DNA from: Nitrospira sp.
GTDB taxonomy: Bacteria > Nitrospirota > Nitrospiria > Nitrospirales > Nitrospiraceae
Reading direction: 5' to 3'
Assembly: GCA_029194675.1 (NCBI GenBank)
Contig: JARFXP010000003.1
Span: 698,069 to 762,068, forward strand
Length of the DNA stretch: 64,000 bases
Position numbers and translations under genes: made by a program. A model generated the notes under the pieces. That model saw only the letters and a list, made by a program, of their open reading frames with translations. It was not told the origin of the DNA and made no database searches. Numbering within the stretch: position 1 is the first letter of the stretch; every line of letters begins with the position of its first letter. This document shows positions 1-7,611 of the stretch, one piece after another.

Positions 1-21
1 TAGATCTGTGCCTCGGTCAAT

Positions 22-50
22 TGAGCCGAATGCATTCCGTATTCGGCTCA
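22..50. other. Perfect hairpin upstream of the HDOD gene
   Basis: The arms TGAGCCGAAT (22-31) and ATTCGGCTCA (41-50) are perfect reverse complements, 10 bp each, around a 9-nt loop. No T-run follows on either strand, so a canonical intrinsic terminator is not supported. It could be an operator, an mRNA structure, or the end of a transcript from outside the window. The structure is seen directly; its role is unknown. Confidence 0.5.
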
Positions 51-145
51 TGGGAACCGCTTCTATTACAGTTCTACCCATTCATGGCCGATAGAGAAGG
101 CGGAAGCCGGTCTCCATCGATCCACAAGTGAAAGGGATTCTCACC

Positions 146-1003
146 ATGCCTTTGGCGAGCGAACTGGTTCAGTCCTGCACCACCGTGTTCACCCTGCCGG
201 AGATCTACTTCCGCGTGCGAGGTGTGGTGGACGACCCTAATTCGACCATGGACGACCTTGCCGAGGTTCTTAAGCTGGATCCGGCCATCTCAGCCAGGCT
301 CCTCCGCATTGTCAACAGCCCCCTCTATGGATTTCCCAAGCAGATTGACACCATTTCCCGCGCCGTCAACATCGTCGGTATGCAAGCCATCAACGACCTG
401 GTTACTGCAACGACGGTTGGGCAGACCTTCTCCGGAATGCCGATTCAACTCATGGAAGTCCCGATGTTCTGGCGCAAGAGTGTGCTTTGTGCCTTGCTCG
501 CCGGAAGGATTGCTGAATCCTGCGGCATCGAAGACAGTGAGCGTTTCTTCATCGAAGGTCTGCTGCGCGACATCGGCCATCTCGTCCTCTACCAGACCGT
601 CCCGCAGCGGGCTCAGTCTGCTCTCATTGAAGCGGGCTACCTCGGAACCTCTCTGGCCGAGGTGGAGCAGTCCAATATTGGGTGCGACTTCGCGGAAGTG
701 GGGGCCGAACTCATTCGGGCCTGGGGGATGCCTGTGCGAATCGAACAGGCCATTCGCTGTCAACTGAGCCCAAACGATGCCGGTGAATTCATCATCCATG
801 CGTCCATCGTTCATCTGGCCGGCGTCGTCGCCGATTACGAAGAGCTCGAGCCGAATCGGCGCCCTGCTGTCATGCCGATCAGCCCCTATGCCATCACCGC
901 CACAAGGTTTGCAGCGGCCAACCTCCCGGCACTGCTCACGGACGCCCGGGCCAAGCTGCAAGATACTTTAGCGCTTATCCATCCTCGCGCCATGGCCGCG
1001 TAA
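146..1003 (+). CDS. HDOD domain protein
   Basis: A 285-residue protein that is almost entirely one HDOD domain, a catalytically degraded HD-type fold used in signalling and regulatory scaffolds. Typical marks are LDPAISARLLRIVNSPLYGF near residue 50 and the helix pattern around SRAVNIVGMQAINDLV. I prefer the ATG at 146 because AAAGGGA lies 8-9 bases upstream; an in-frame GTG at 128 would add six residues. There is no output domain, so it may act as an adaptor. It converges on a second HDOD gene across a 170-bp spacer. The specific role is unknown. Confidence 0.85.
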   Translation: MPLASELVQSCTTVFTLPEIYFRVRGVVDDPNSTMDDLAEVLKLDPAISARLLRIVNSPLYGFPKQIDTISRAVNIVGMQAINDLVTATTVGQTFSGMPIQLMEVPMFWRKSVLCALLAGRIAESCGIEDSERFFIEGLLRDIGHLVLYQTVPQRAQSALIEAGYLGTSLAEVEQSNIGCDFAEVGAELIRAWGMPVRIEQAIRCQLSPNDAGEFIIHASIVHLAGVVADYEELEPNRRPAVMPISPYAITATRFAAANLPALLTDARAKLQDTLALIHPRAMAA

Positions 1004-1173
1004 CTCTACAGACATTGTCCATGATCAGAAAAAGGCTCGAATTCCGGTGAATAGGAGTTCGTCACCCGATTTGGCTACTGTAAGGGTCTTCCGATTCAAG
1101 GGGATTGTCTCTTGATGGAACTCAGGCAAGCGACCTATTACCGTGGGAACGCCGCGTTGTCGCAAGCGCCAAG

Positions 1174-2745
1174 CTACAATACGCCGGCCAATCGATTCAG
1201 ACTCAGCGTTGTCTGGGCGAAAAACAGCTGGAAGACCTGGTAGTCTTGAGATAGCACCGGTTGGCTGGTGGTTACTCGATCACAGTAGATGAGCCCAATC
1301 GGTTTTGCTCCAACCCGCAACGGCGCCACGATCGCCGACGTCGGTCTCCAGACCTCGATAAAATCCTGTTTGAGAGTCCCGGCCATCTCGTCTAAAAAGT
1401 TGGAAACAAGGAGTGGATCGACTCGCTTGAGAACCCTGAGGAAAAACTGATGCTCCCGGCTAAGTGAACCTGAAAGGGACCGGAGGTAGAGTGCCGGAGG
1501 TGCCACCCCAAGCACCAGTCTTCCAACAAGCAGATCACTATCGTTTTGGTTCAGAAGCGCCAGGCCTATACGGTCAAATCCGGCGTCCCGATGTAGGGAT
1601 TGCACAAATGCCCCGAGTAGGCCGTTGAGGTCTCTTGCAGCTTGGAGCGAGGCCTGAAGGGCCTGGAGTGTTTCAAGCGGCTTGGTCCGAACGGGAGCAA
1701 CCGGTTTCTCTCGCGACGTGAGCATTGCCTGTTCTTTGCCAACCGTCGGTTTGACGGCGGGCGGACGAGGGATCGCTTCGGTGGCATCCTGCTCGTTTAG
1801 TGGTGACATGGCCTCCTGGAAGGAGTCGATTGCCAACCCCATTGAGCGGATGAGTTGGCGCCCCCGATCCATGGCCCGAATCATCAAATCAGCGAAGGAG
1901 CCGGAAGAGAGGCCGCTTACGAGCCGGAGAGTCTTCTTGGCGTCCTCCAAAGTGGGTTGCAAGGCTGGACCGGTGAGCACCTCGACCAGCCGAATGGAGC
2001 CGACGACGATACCTCGGTAGGTTTGGAGCCCACTGTGCCAATGTTCCATCGGCAGTTCTTCTGGATGACGGAAGAGCTCGATCACGTCGGCCGGTAGGTT
2101 CCACATGTGGGCCAACGCTTGGGCCAAGATCATTCGTGGTACACCAATGAGGCGCGTCTCTTCAAGTGTGCATTCCGATAGGTGCCTGTGTTTCTTGGAA
2201 ATAGCCTGGAGAGCAAGAAAGAGGTCCGGGTCCTGGTAGGCGATGGCCAAGTCTCCGATCGAGTACAGGAGGGCGCCTGTAAACAACTGCCCTGGCTGTG
2301 GGTATCCAATGGCCATTCCCAGTTCACCGGCATGGGTCGCAGAGATGAGGGACTTGGCGATCAAGGTTCGGAACTCGTGTTGACGAACCGGCCAATGTTG
2401 CAGCTGTTCAACAAGATGTGCCGCAGCGACGAGGGACCGAACGGTGTCGAGCCCGAGCCAACTGACAGCATGGGGGACCGATATGATCGTCTGCTGTGGG
2501 CTGTAGGCGATGCTGTTCGCAACTTGCAGAACTTTGCACGTCAACCCATGGTCTCGGCTGATCACCTGGGCAAGATTCACGGCGTTGGACTGAGGTCCCA
2601 TGTGATTGAGGATTTGCTGACAAGTTGACTCCAAAATTGGAAGACAGCGGCTGGATTCGTCGAAGAGAGGTCTGAGTTGCTGATGGAGGCGAGGGCGGAT
2701 TGAGGCGATGATGGACGATTCCGTGGCCGCATTTGACGAAGTCAT
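1174..2745 (-). CDS. HDOD-GAF signalling protein
   Basis: A 523-residue protein with an N-terminal HDOD domain (about residues 20-290; VISRDHGLTCKVLQVANS and HAVSWLGLDTVRSLVAAAH are typical) and a C-terminal GAF-like sensor region (about 360-520, ending in a predicted PIGLIYCDR strand). A proline- and lysine-rich linker sits near 315-350. Such proteins are thought to pass a ligand signal from GAF to the HDOD scaffold. No GGDEF, EAL or kinase domain is attached. It is transcribed towards the HDOD gene at 146-1003. The ligand cannot be read from sequence. Confidence 0.8.
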   Translation of the reverse strand: MTSSNAATESSIIASIRPRLHQQLRPLFDESSRCLPILESTCQQILNHMGPQSNAVNLAQVISRDHGLTCKVLQVANSIAYSPQQTIISVPHAVSWLGLDTVRSLVAAAHLVEQLQHWPVRQHEFRTLIAKSLISATHAGELGMAIGYPQPGQLFTGALLYSIGDLAIAYQDPDLFLALQAISKKHRHLSECTLEETRLIGVPRMILAQALAHMWNLPADVIELFRHPEELPMEHWHSGLQTYRGIVVGSIRLVEVLTGPALQPTLEDAKKTLRLVSGLSSGSFADLMIRAMDRGRQLIRSMGLAIDSFQEAMSPLNEQDATEAIPRPPAVKPTVGKEQAMLTSREKPVAPVRTKPLETLQALQASLQAARDLNGLLGAFVQSLHRDAGFDRIGLALLNQNDSDLLVGRLVLGVAPPALYLRSLSGSLSREHQFFLRVLKRVDPLLVSNFLDEMAGTLKQDFIEVWRPTSAIVAPLRVGAKPIGLIYCDRVTTSQPVLSQDYQVFQLFFAQTTLSLNRLAGVL

Positions 2746-2877
2746 AGGGGGAGCCTGGTTGAGCGTCAGAAGCTCTATCGGTCAAAACCCTACCGAGCTT
2801 AAGGGCATGAAACTGTGAAAGAAAGTTCGCACGATCGTGCATCAAATGATCCAGGGTTCCTGGTGGGTCCTCGCAAG

Positions 2878-3468
2878 CTATTCGACCGAGTGGCTTTCCA
2901 GGAAGACCGCTTGCTCCAGCGTGCGGAAGAACCGCTGGTAGGGCAAGGGATCTTCAACGGCGCGAAGATAGGACTGAGCGCTGGCCCGCACGATGAGCTG
3001 CGAGTCGTTGCGGTTGCGGACAGTGACGGTCAGTCGCACAAGGTCGCTGCGGTGGTAGAAGGGGCCCCAATCTCGATAGTTTCTGGTGAGGAACAGGAGC
3101 GTGTCCGGCTGATAGAGGAAGTAGGATGGGTCGGGGAAGGTCGGTCGCTCAAATGCAGCGTATTTCTTTGCCGACACGATTCCCAGTTCTTCATCGAGCA
3201 CTTCGATCTTGCAGTTGAAGTCCTGCAAGGTCATGACGATCGCCTCGAGCATCTTTCGCCGATCATTGGTGTCGAACACGCGTGATTGCGCGGCCCGGAC
3301 CTTCACCTGACTGTCCTCGGACAACCAGATCTGCGACCGCGCGTCCGATTGCTTGTCATGCCGCATTTCATAGGGCGAACAGGCCGGGGACCACACCACC
3401 CCGGCGAGCACTATCAGAAGCAGCCATCGGAGCAGAGATAGCGATCCCGGTGATGTATCGGTGGTCAT
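2878..3468 (-). CDS. Lipoprotein, tandem paralogue 3 of 3
   Basis: A 196-residue predicted lipoprotein with a hydrophobic N-terminus ending in SPAC (Cys about 30) as a lipobox-like signal. The mature part shares a scaffold with the next two genes upstream: a Q(S/T)R-x-F motif, then an L-Q-D segment followed by an ELG-like motif, and a C-terminal EDP...YQ..F..L..AVFL block. The start codon overlaps the stop of the previous gene (ATGA), so the two are translationally coupled. It carries about 25 extra residues in the middle. No enzyme motif was seen; an envelope location is inferred from the lipobox. Confidence 0.75.
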   Translation of the reverse strand: MTTDTSPGSLSLLRWLLLIVLAGVVWSPACSPYEMRHDKQSDARSQIWLSEDSQVKVRAAQSRVFDTNDRRKMLEAIVMTLQDFNCKIEVLDEELGIVSAKKYAAFERPTFPDPSYFLYQPDTLLFLTRNYRDWGPFYHRSDLVRLTVTVRNRNDSQLIVRASAQSYLRAVEDPLPYQRFFRTLEQAVFLESHSVE

Positions 3469-3914
3469 GACGATGGGGTCGACTCCCCAGGGAGAAACAG
3501 CGCCCGTTGCAACACGACGAAAAAGTTCTGATACACCTTTGGGTCTTCAATGGGTTGGTTGTTATAGATGACGTTGGCGCGAATACTCATTTTCCCCGCC
3601 GTCTGTTCCTGCACCGTCACGGTGATCGTGACGACGTCATAATAGTTCGGTTCGGCGAATCGCGCGGCGGTGACAAGTCCCAGGTCTTCATAGGCCCGTT
3701 CAATGATGAACCCCAGATCTTGTAGGGTCGCGATGACGGCTCGGATGGTGGCGTTGCGGTCCGTCACATCGAAGGTCCTCGTCTGGCGGCTGCGGATCTC
3801 CATCTGCGCATCAGTCAAGAGGAACAAATCTTGCTGGGTTTCCGGCGCGGCGCACCCCTGCAAGGAGACCACTCCGGCAAGCAGGATGCCGACGCAGATC
3901 ATTTTGCTGTGCAT
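3465..3914 (-). CDS. Lipoprotein, tandem paralogue 2 of 3
   Basis: About 149 residues with a clear signal sequence and lipobox LQGC. The ATG at 3914 is preferred over the in-frame ATG at 3929 because AAAGG lies about 7 bases before it. This is the most compact of the three paralogues. After the signal come the RQTRTFDVTDR motif, an ATLQDLGFIIE helix, a beta-rich middle (VVTITVTVQ) and the EDPKVYQNFFVVLQRALFL end. The fold suggests a small alpha/beta domain exposed in the periplasm. The function is unknown. Confidence 0.75.
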   Translation of the reverse strand: MHSKMICVGILLAGVVSLQGCAAPETQQDLFLLTDAQMEIRSRQTRTFDVTDRNATIRAVIATLQDLGFIIERAYEDLGLVTAARFAEPNYYDVVTITVTVQEQTAGKMSIRANVIYNNQPIEDPKVYQNFFVVLQRALFLPGESTPSS

Positions 3915-3938
3915 CGTGAGCCTTTCCATGGGGTGGCT

Positions 3939-4502
3939 TCAGATTCGATGAGCCTCCAGAAACACGGATTTGGAAAGCTTCGCGAAAAATTGTTGATACA
4001 CCACCGGATCGTTGACCATCTCCATATATTGCGCACCGGGCGGAATGTAATCGTAATCGACTTGGCCATCTCCCTTCCAGACGACCCGGTAGAATGCAAT
4101 GCGAACTTCGTGATGAGTTGCGTCGGGGTTGAGCGGGCGGGACACGAGGGCCGCGACGATCTTGTGATGTAGGTCTACCGGTTGCCGGACTTTCCCGAAG
4201 GAGAGGAAGAACCATACCGTCCTCCCGATCTCTTGACCGTACTCACGGGCACTTCGTTCCTTCACCGCGCGCAGGAAGCCGACTTCCCGTTGACTTTCAT
4301 CAATTTGAAATCCCAAATCCTGAAGCAGAGCGGCCGAAGCGGAGAGCAGTTCGTGCTCATTCGCCGTTTCGAAAAACCGGGTCTGCATCGCGCGATGCGT
4401 CAGAATCTCCGGCGTCAGCGCAAAGAAATCGGACGGCTTAGTACTGGAAACACAGCCGCTGAGAAGCGTGAGTGTCAGGATTGAAAGCCACCACCTGCCC
4501 AT
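3939..4502 (-). CDS. Lipoprotein, tandem paralogue 1 of 3
   Basis: A 187-residue lipoprotein starting at the ATG at 4502 (MGRWWLS), with lipobox LLSGC. The reading frame is open further upstream to 4676, but that stretch lies inside the coding region of the preceding lipoprotein gene and reads as shadow sequence. The mature protein has the family pattern MQTRFFETAN, LLQDLGFQIDE, REVGFL, and the closing DPVVYQQFFAKLSKSVFLE. It has an insertion of about 45 residues compared with the 149-residue paralogue. The function is unknown; it is co-transcribed with the other three lipoproteins. Confidence 0.75.
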   Translation of the reverse strand: MGRWWLSILTLTLLSGCVSSTKPSDFFALTPEILTHRAMQTRFFETANEHELLSASAALLQDLGFQIDESQREVGFLRAVKERSAREYGQEIGRTVWFFLSFGKVRQPVDLHHKIVAALVSRPLNPDATHHEVRIAFYRVVWKGDGQVDYDYIPPGAQYMEMVNDPVVYQQFFAKLSKSVFLEAHRI

Positions 4503-4539
4503 CACAGCAACTGTGGCGGGGATGCATCCCACCGGCCGA

Positions 4540-4932
4540 TCAGAACTGAGTGGCGTTGTAGGCAAAGTCCCTGACCTTTTTCTCTTCGTCGTACTTAATG
4601 ATGATGGTGAGCGTCCGTTGGCGCTGCGTGCGCACACTGTCATTTGCGGCGTTGCCCAGAATGATGATCGTCGCATAGGACGACCTGGTCGAGTCTACAC
4701 GATCGGTCGAGACCCTATCATAGATCCAGACCTCTCGTCGGTTCTCGTCCGTGGTCACGATGTTGGGAGTCCCAAGGAGTTCGGCAACCTTGGAAGCAGG
4801 CATCCCGACTTTGATTTCGCCCTGCACCTTGCCGACGGTGAGGCGGTCTTCTTCTTTCGAGACGGGTTTCCCGCCGCAGCCCGCAGCGACCATGAAGAGA
4901 CAAAGGCTCAGGATGCTCCATGTAGATTTCAT
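4540..4932 (-). CDS. BamE/SmpA-like small lipoprotein
   Basis: A 130-residue lipoprotein with signal peptide and lipobox VAAGC (Cys 19). The KVGMPASKVAELLGTPNIV motif followed by a W-x-Y strand (EVWIYDR) is typical of the BamE/SmpA/OmlA beta-lactamase-inhibitor-like fold. In this fold family, members dock to outer-membrane assembly machinery or act as small envelope adaptors. It is the first gene of a four-lipoprotein operon and has a plausible promoter just upstream. Whether it is the true BamE is not decidable; general family membership is fairly safe. Confidence 0.7.
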   Translation of the reverse strand: MKSTWSILSLCLFMVAAGCGGKPVSKEEDRLTVGKVQGEIKVGMPASKVAELLGTPNIVTTDENRREVWIYDRVSTDRVDSTRSSYATIIILGNAANDSVRTQRQRTLTIIIKYDEEKKVRDFAYNATQF

Positions 4933-4984
4933 TGAAATTTCCCTTTCTGTCGGCTCTGTGTGACGCGGACTCGTCTATGAGGAT

Positions 4985-5013
4985 AGGCTACTGTCCCTAA
5001 GACTGTCTGTCAA
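4985..5013 (-). promoter_or_regulatory. Putative sigma70 promoter of the lipoprotein operon
   Basis: On the minus strand a perfect TTGACA (5008-5013) is followed after exactly 17 bases by TAGCCT (4985-4990), a 3/6 match to TATAAT. It points at the lipoprotein operon starting at 4932. The rest of the 335-bp gap (4933-5267) holds no convincing gene. Confidence 0.5.
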
Positions 5014-5267
5014 CGGGCGAGATCAGAAAAGCACGTAATAGTCGGTGGCCCGTCATTTCCCTCTTGCCATAGCGAGCTTCTCGCAGCAGCTTGCCGGGAA
5101 AACCAAACTCACCTCAGAGTCCGCAGTTAGCCCTCGCCGTCAAAGCGCTACATTAGAAACATTCGTAAAATCAATGTCTTGAGTGGAATCATAGGCTTGA
5201 TCGCGAAAGTCTCGATGGGCAATCTCGGAATACCGGAGCAACGATGTTTCTTCATCCTTACCCACCG

Positions 5268-7547
5268 TCACACCTTCCCAAACGTCCTCGAAAAAAACTC
5301 CTTCACCTTTCCCATATGCGCCTGGACATCCGTTTCCAGATGTCTTGCTCCTGCTTGCCAGTCGTCGGTGGTGTAGCCCACCCGGCGGGAGAGGAAGATG
5401 AATTCGTCGGAATCGACTGGGGGGAGGACGCGGTCTTTGGCATTGCCACGGACCATGCGGAGCCCGTCGATCAACATCCGGATGAAGAAATAGGCTTTGC
5501 GGAGTGTCTCACCGTCTTGCCTGGTGACAATAGTACAATCGAGGAGGGCAGCCAGCGCCTGCATGGTATTTGGGGTGCGCAGGACAGGAAGCCGATGGCC
5601 GTGCATGATCTGAAGGTACTGGATCGCATATTCGATATCGACAATCCCGCCGGGGCTATGTTTTAGGTTGATCGTGTCTCGCTCCACGAGTTGCTTCAAC
5701 TGTTGCCGGCGCAAGTCGAGGGCGACAGGAAGATCCCAAGGTTGACCATTGTAGACATAACTATCACGATGGGCCTCGACTCGCTTACCCAGAGCCGCAT
5801 CGCCCGCCACATACCGCAATTTGATCAACGACTGGCGCTCGAACGGGGCGGCGAGGCCCTGACCACTGTAATAGCTGGTGATTTCATCAAAGGGATTCGT
5901 CAGTGAGCCCTTCCCGCCGTGGGGTCGGAGGCGTACGTCCAGATGAAAGATTCCCTCTTGCTTGGCCTCGATCCACTGTAAGAGTTCCGCGCCGAGTCGC
6001 TCAAAGTATTCGCTGTTCTCGATCGGTTGCTTGCCGCCGGTCCGGCCTGCGTCGCTATAGACGAACATCACCTCAATATCAGAGGCATAGCCCAGTTCCT
6101 TGCCACCGAATTTGCCAAGGCCAAGGACGGTAAAGGGACAGGGTTTTTTATTCGCCAAGCGAGGTGGGCCATACAGCTTGTTCAGTTTGGCTTGGCAGTC
6201 CTTCAAGCTTCGATCGACGATGACTTCAGCCAGTTGAGTCAGGGCGGCGGAGAAATCCGGCAAGGCAGTGTCCGGTTCGACGATATGTTTCATGTCGATG
6301 CGGAACAGCTCGCGATCCTTAAAGCTGTTCAGCGCCACCTTTCGGGCCTCGTCGGTTTTGGCCCGATTCACCAGGCGATCAAGTTCTTTGCGAAGCGTCG
6401 CTCGCGGCGTCATGAGGGGCGCATCCCGGTAGTCTTGCAGCAGCGGTAGGAGGTTGCTGTATTGGCGACGCAGAAAGTCTTCCCAGAGAAAATCACTGGC
6501 GCCGAGCAGACGGGCGAGCAGCGGAAAGGTCTTCTTATCGCTGAGAAAGGCCAAGGCTTCTTGCTGGACCTTGCCCTTTGCCTGTTGCACCGTCAGATCG
6601 AGGAACTGATCAAAGGCTTCCAAGGCCTTGGTCGGGTCGGGAGCCCAGGTGAGGGCATGGGTGAACTGCTTGATGAGGACGGCCGTCAGACGCAACTGTT
6701 CCTGATCGGTCGCATCGGTGAGCTTTTGGCCGTGGCGGTTGCGGACATAGAAGCGATCATGAATCTTCCCGTCCTCAACGTCGAACTGTGCTTTGGAGAT
6801 ATAGACATCACGCATCGCGAGGGCGTTGGCAAAGGCGTACAAAAAGGCCGGAGTATCGTCTGATCGGATGTCCATGACGGTGTCAGTGGGCGAGTGGCTG
6901 TTGTCGAACATGATCTGTACCGGATTGAGCAGACCGCTGAAGGACCCGCGTCGCCTACCGAGTTGTTCGACCAGACGCCGATTCACCGCAAACCGTGCCT
7001 CTTCGAATTGCCCTGTGTCGAGCAGGGTGATCACCGAATGGAGCGCGTCTGACAATTGCTCCTGTTGAGCCATGTCCAGCTCTGCGCCTGGTACCGGAAA
7101 GACGCGGAAGATATCCACGATTTTTTTTCTGTTCAGACCCGGGCTGCCCTTTGCGCGGACACGCGGTCCGTATCCTGTCCAACCGGCACGGGCGGACTGC
7201 GGGGCGGTCTTTTCGGAGAACGTATAGATGTGTCCTTCCTCAATGTTGAGGCCGAATGCCGAGAGCAGGCCGCAAATCGTGGCGAATTCGGAGAAGTGGT
7301 CGTAGGCCACGATCGTGATCTCAAACCGCTTGTCCGGCTGTTCGGCAAAGGCGACGTTGCAGGGATGTTCCGGCGTCAGTTGAGCGGTCAATCGGACATG
7401 CCGGGCAATCGTCGGAGGCTCGAACCGCCGGAAGTACTCCTGGTCCATGCGGGCGAAAAAATCTTGAAGGATATCGGATGGAATATCAGGGCAGAGCAGA
7501 CGAACCGAGTTGAGAAGCGATGTGCGATCAGGAGAGCCGATCGGCAT
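5268..7547 (-). CDS. ACT-ACT-GlnE-type nucleotidyltransferase
   Basis: A 759-residue protein. Two ACT-like domains at about 76-150 and 223-298 resemble the glutamine-sensing C-terminus of GlnD. A GlnE-type nucleotidyltransferase core follows at about 450-620 (LGLGKFGGKELGYASDIEV), then a GlnD_UR_UTase-type helical domain at about 640-755 (GGIVDIEYAIQYLQ). The metal-binding pair is SD490-x-E492, where the family has D-x-D. It looks like one half of glutamine synthetase adenylyltransferase with an added sensor. It is divergent from the gene at 7612, which carries the other half, so nitrogen control of glutamine synthetase is the likely role. Substrate and direction of the reaction are not provable here. 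Confidence 0.75.
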   Translation of the reverse strand: MPIGSPDRTSLLNSVRLLCPDIPSDILQDFFARMDQEYFRRFEPPTIARHVRLTAQLTPEHPCNVAFAEQPDKRFEITIVAYDHFSEFATICGLLSAFGLNIEEGHIYTFSEKTAPQSARAGWTGYGPRVRAKGSPGLNRKKIVDIFRVFPVPGAELDMAQQEQLSDALHSVITLLDTGQFEEARFAVNRRLVEQLGRRRGSFSGLLNPVQIMFDNSHSPTDTVMDIRSDDTPAFLYAFANALAMRDVYISKAQFDVEDGKIHDRFYVRNRHGQKLTDATDQEQLRLTAVLIKQFTHALTWAPDPTKALEAFDQFLDLTVQQAKGKVQQEALAFLSDKKTFPLLARLLGASDFLWEDFLRRQYSNLLPLLQDYRDAPLMTPRATLRKELDRLVNRAKTDEARKVALNSFKDRELFRIDMKHIVEPDTALPDFSAALTQLAEVIVDRSLKDCQAKLNKLYGPPRLANKKPCPFTVLGLGKFGGKELGYASDIEVMFVYSDAGRTGGKQPIENSEYFERLGAELLQWIEAKQEGIFHLDVRLRPHGGKGSLTNPFDEITSYYSGQGLAAPFERQSLIKLRYVAGDAALGKRVEAHRDSYVYNGQPWDLPVALDLRRQQLKQLVERDTINLKHSPGGIVDIEYAIQYLQIMHGHRLPVLRTPNTMQALAALLDCTIVTRQDGETLRKAYFFIRMLIDGLRMVRGNAKDRVLPPVDSDEFIFLSRRVGYTTDDWQAGARHLETDVQAHMGKVKEFFSRTFGKV

Positions 7548-7574
7548 AGCTTTCAGTATACCCGAATGGTTTCA

Positions 7575-7603
7575 TTGTGCGTAGAGGAACGGGTCAGTAT
7601 AAT
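7575..7603 (+). promoter_or_regulatory. Putative promoter giving a near-leaderless glnE-like mRNA
   Basis: A perfect TATAAT (7598-7603) lies 17 bases after TTGTGC (7575-7580, 3/6 match to TTGACA). A start point 6-8 bases downstream would fall at about 7609-7612, essentially on the ATG at 7612. No Shine-Dalgarno sequence is visible before that ATG, which fits a leaderless or very short leader. Confidence 0.45.
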
Positions 7604-7611
7604 GCCGCGCC

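Noticed and set aside
4503..4676. N-terminal extension of the lipoprotein ending at 3939
   Set aside because: It lies in another frame of the preceding lipoprotein gene; the ATG at 4502 gives a normal signal peptide and lipobox.
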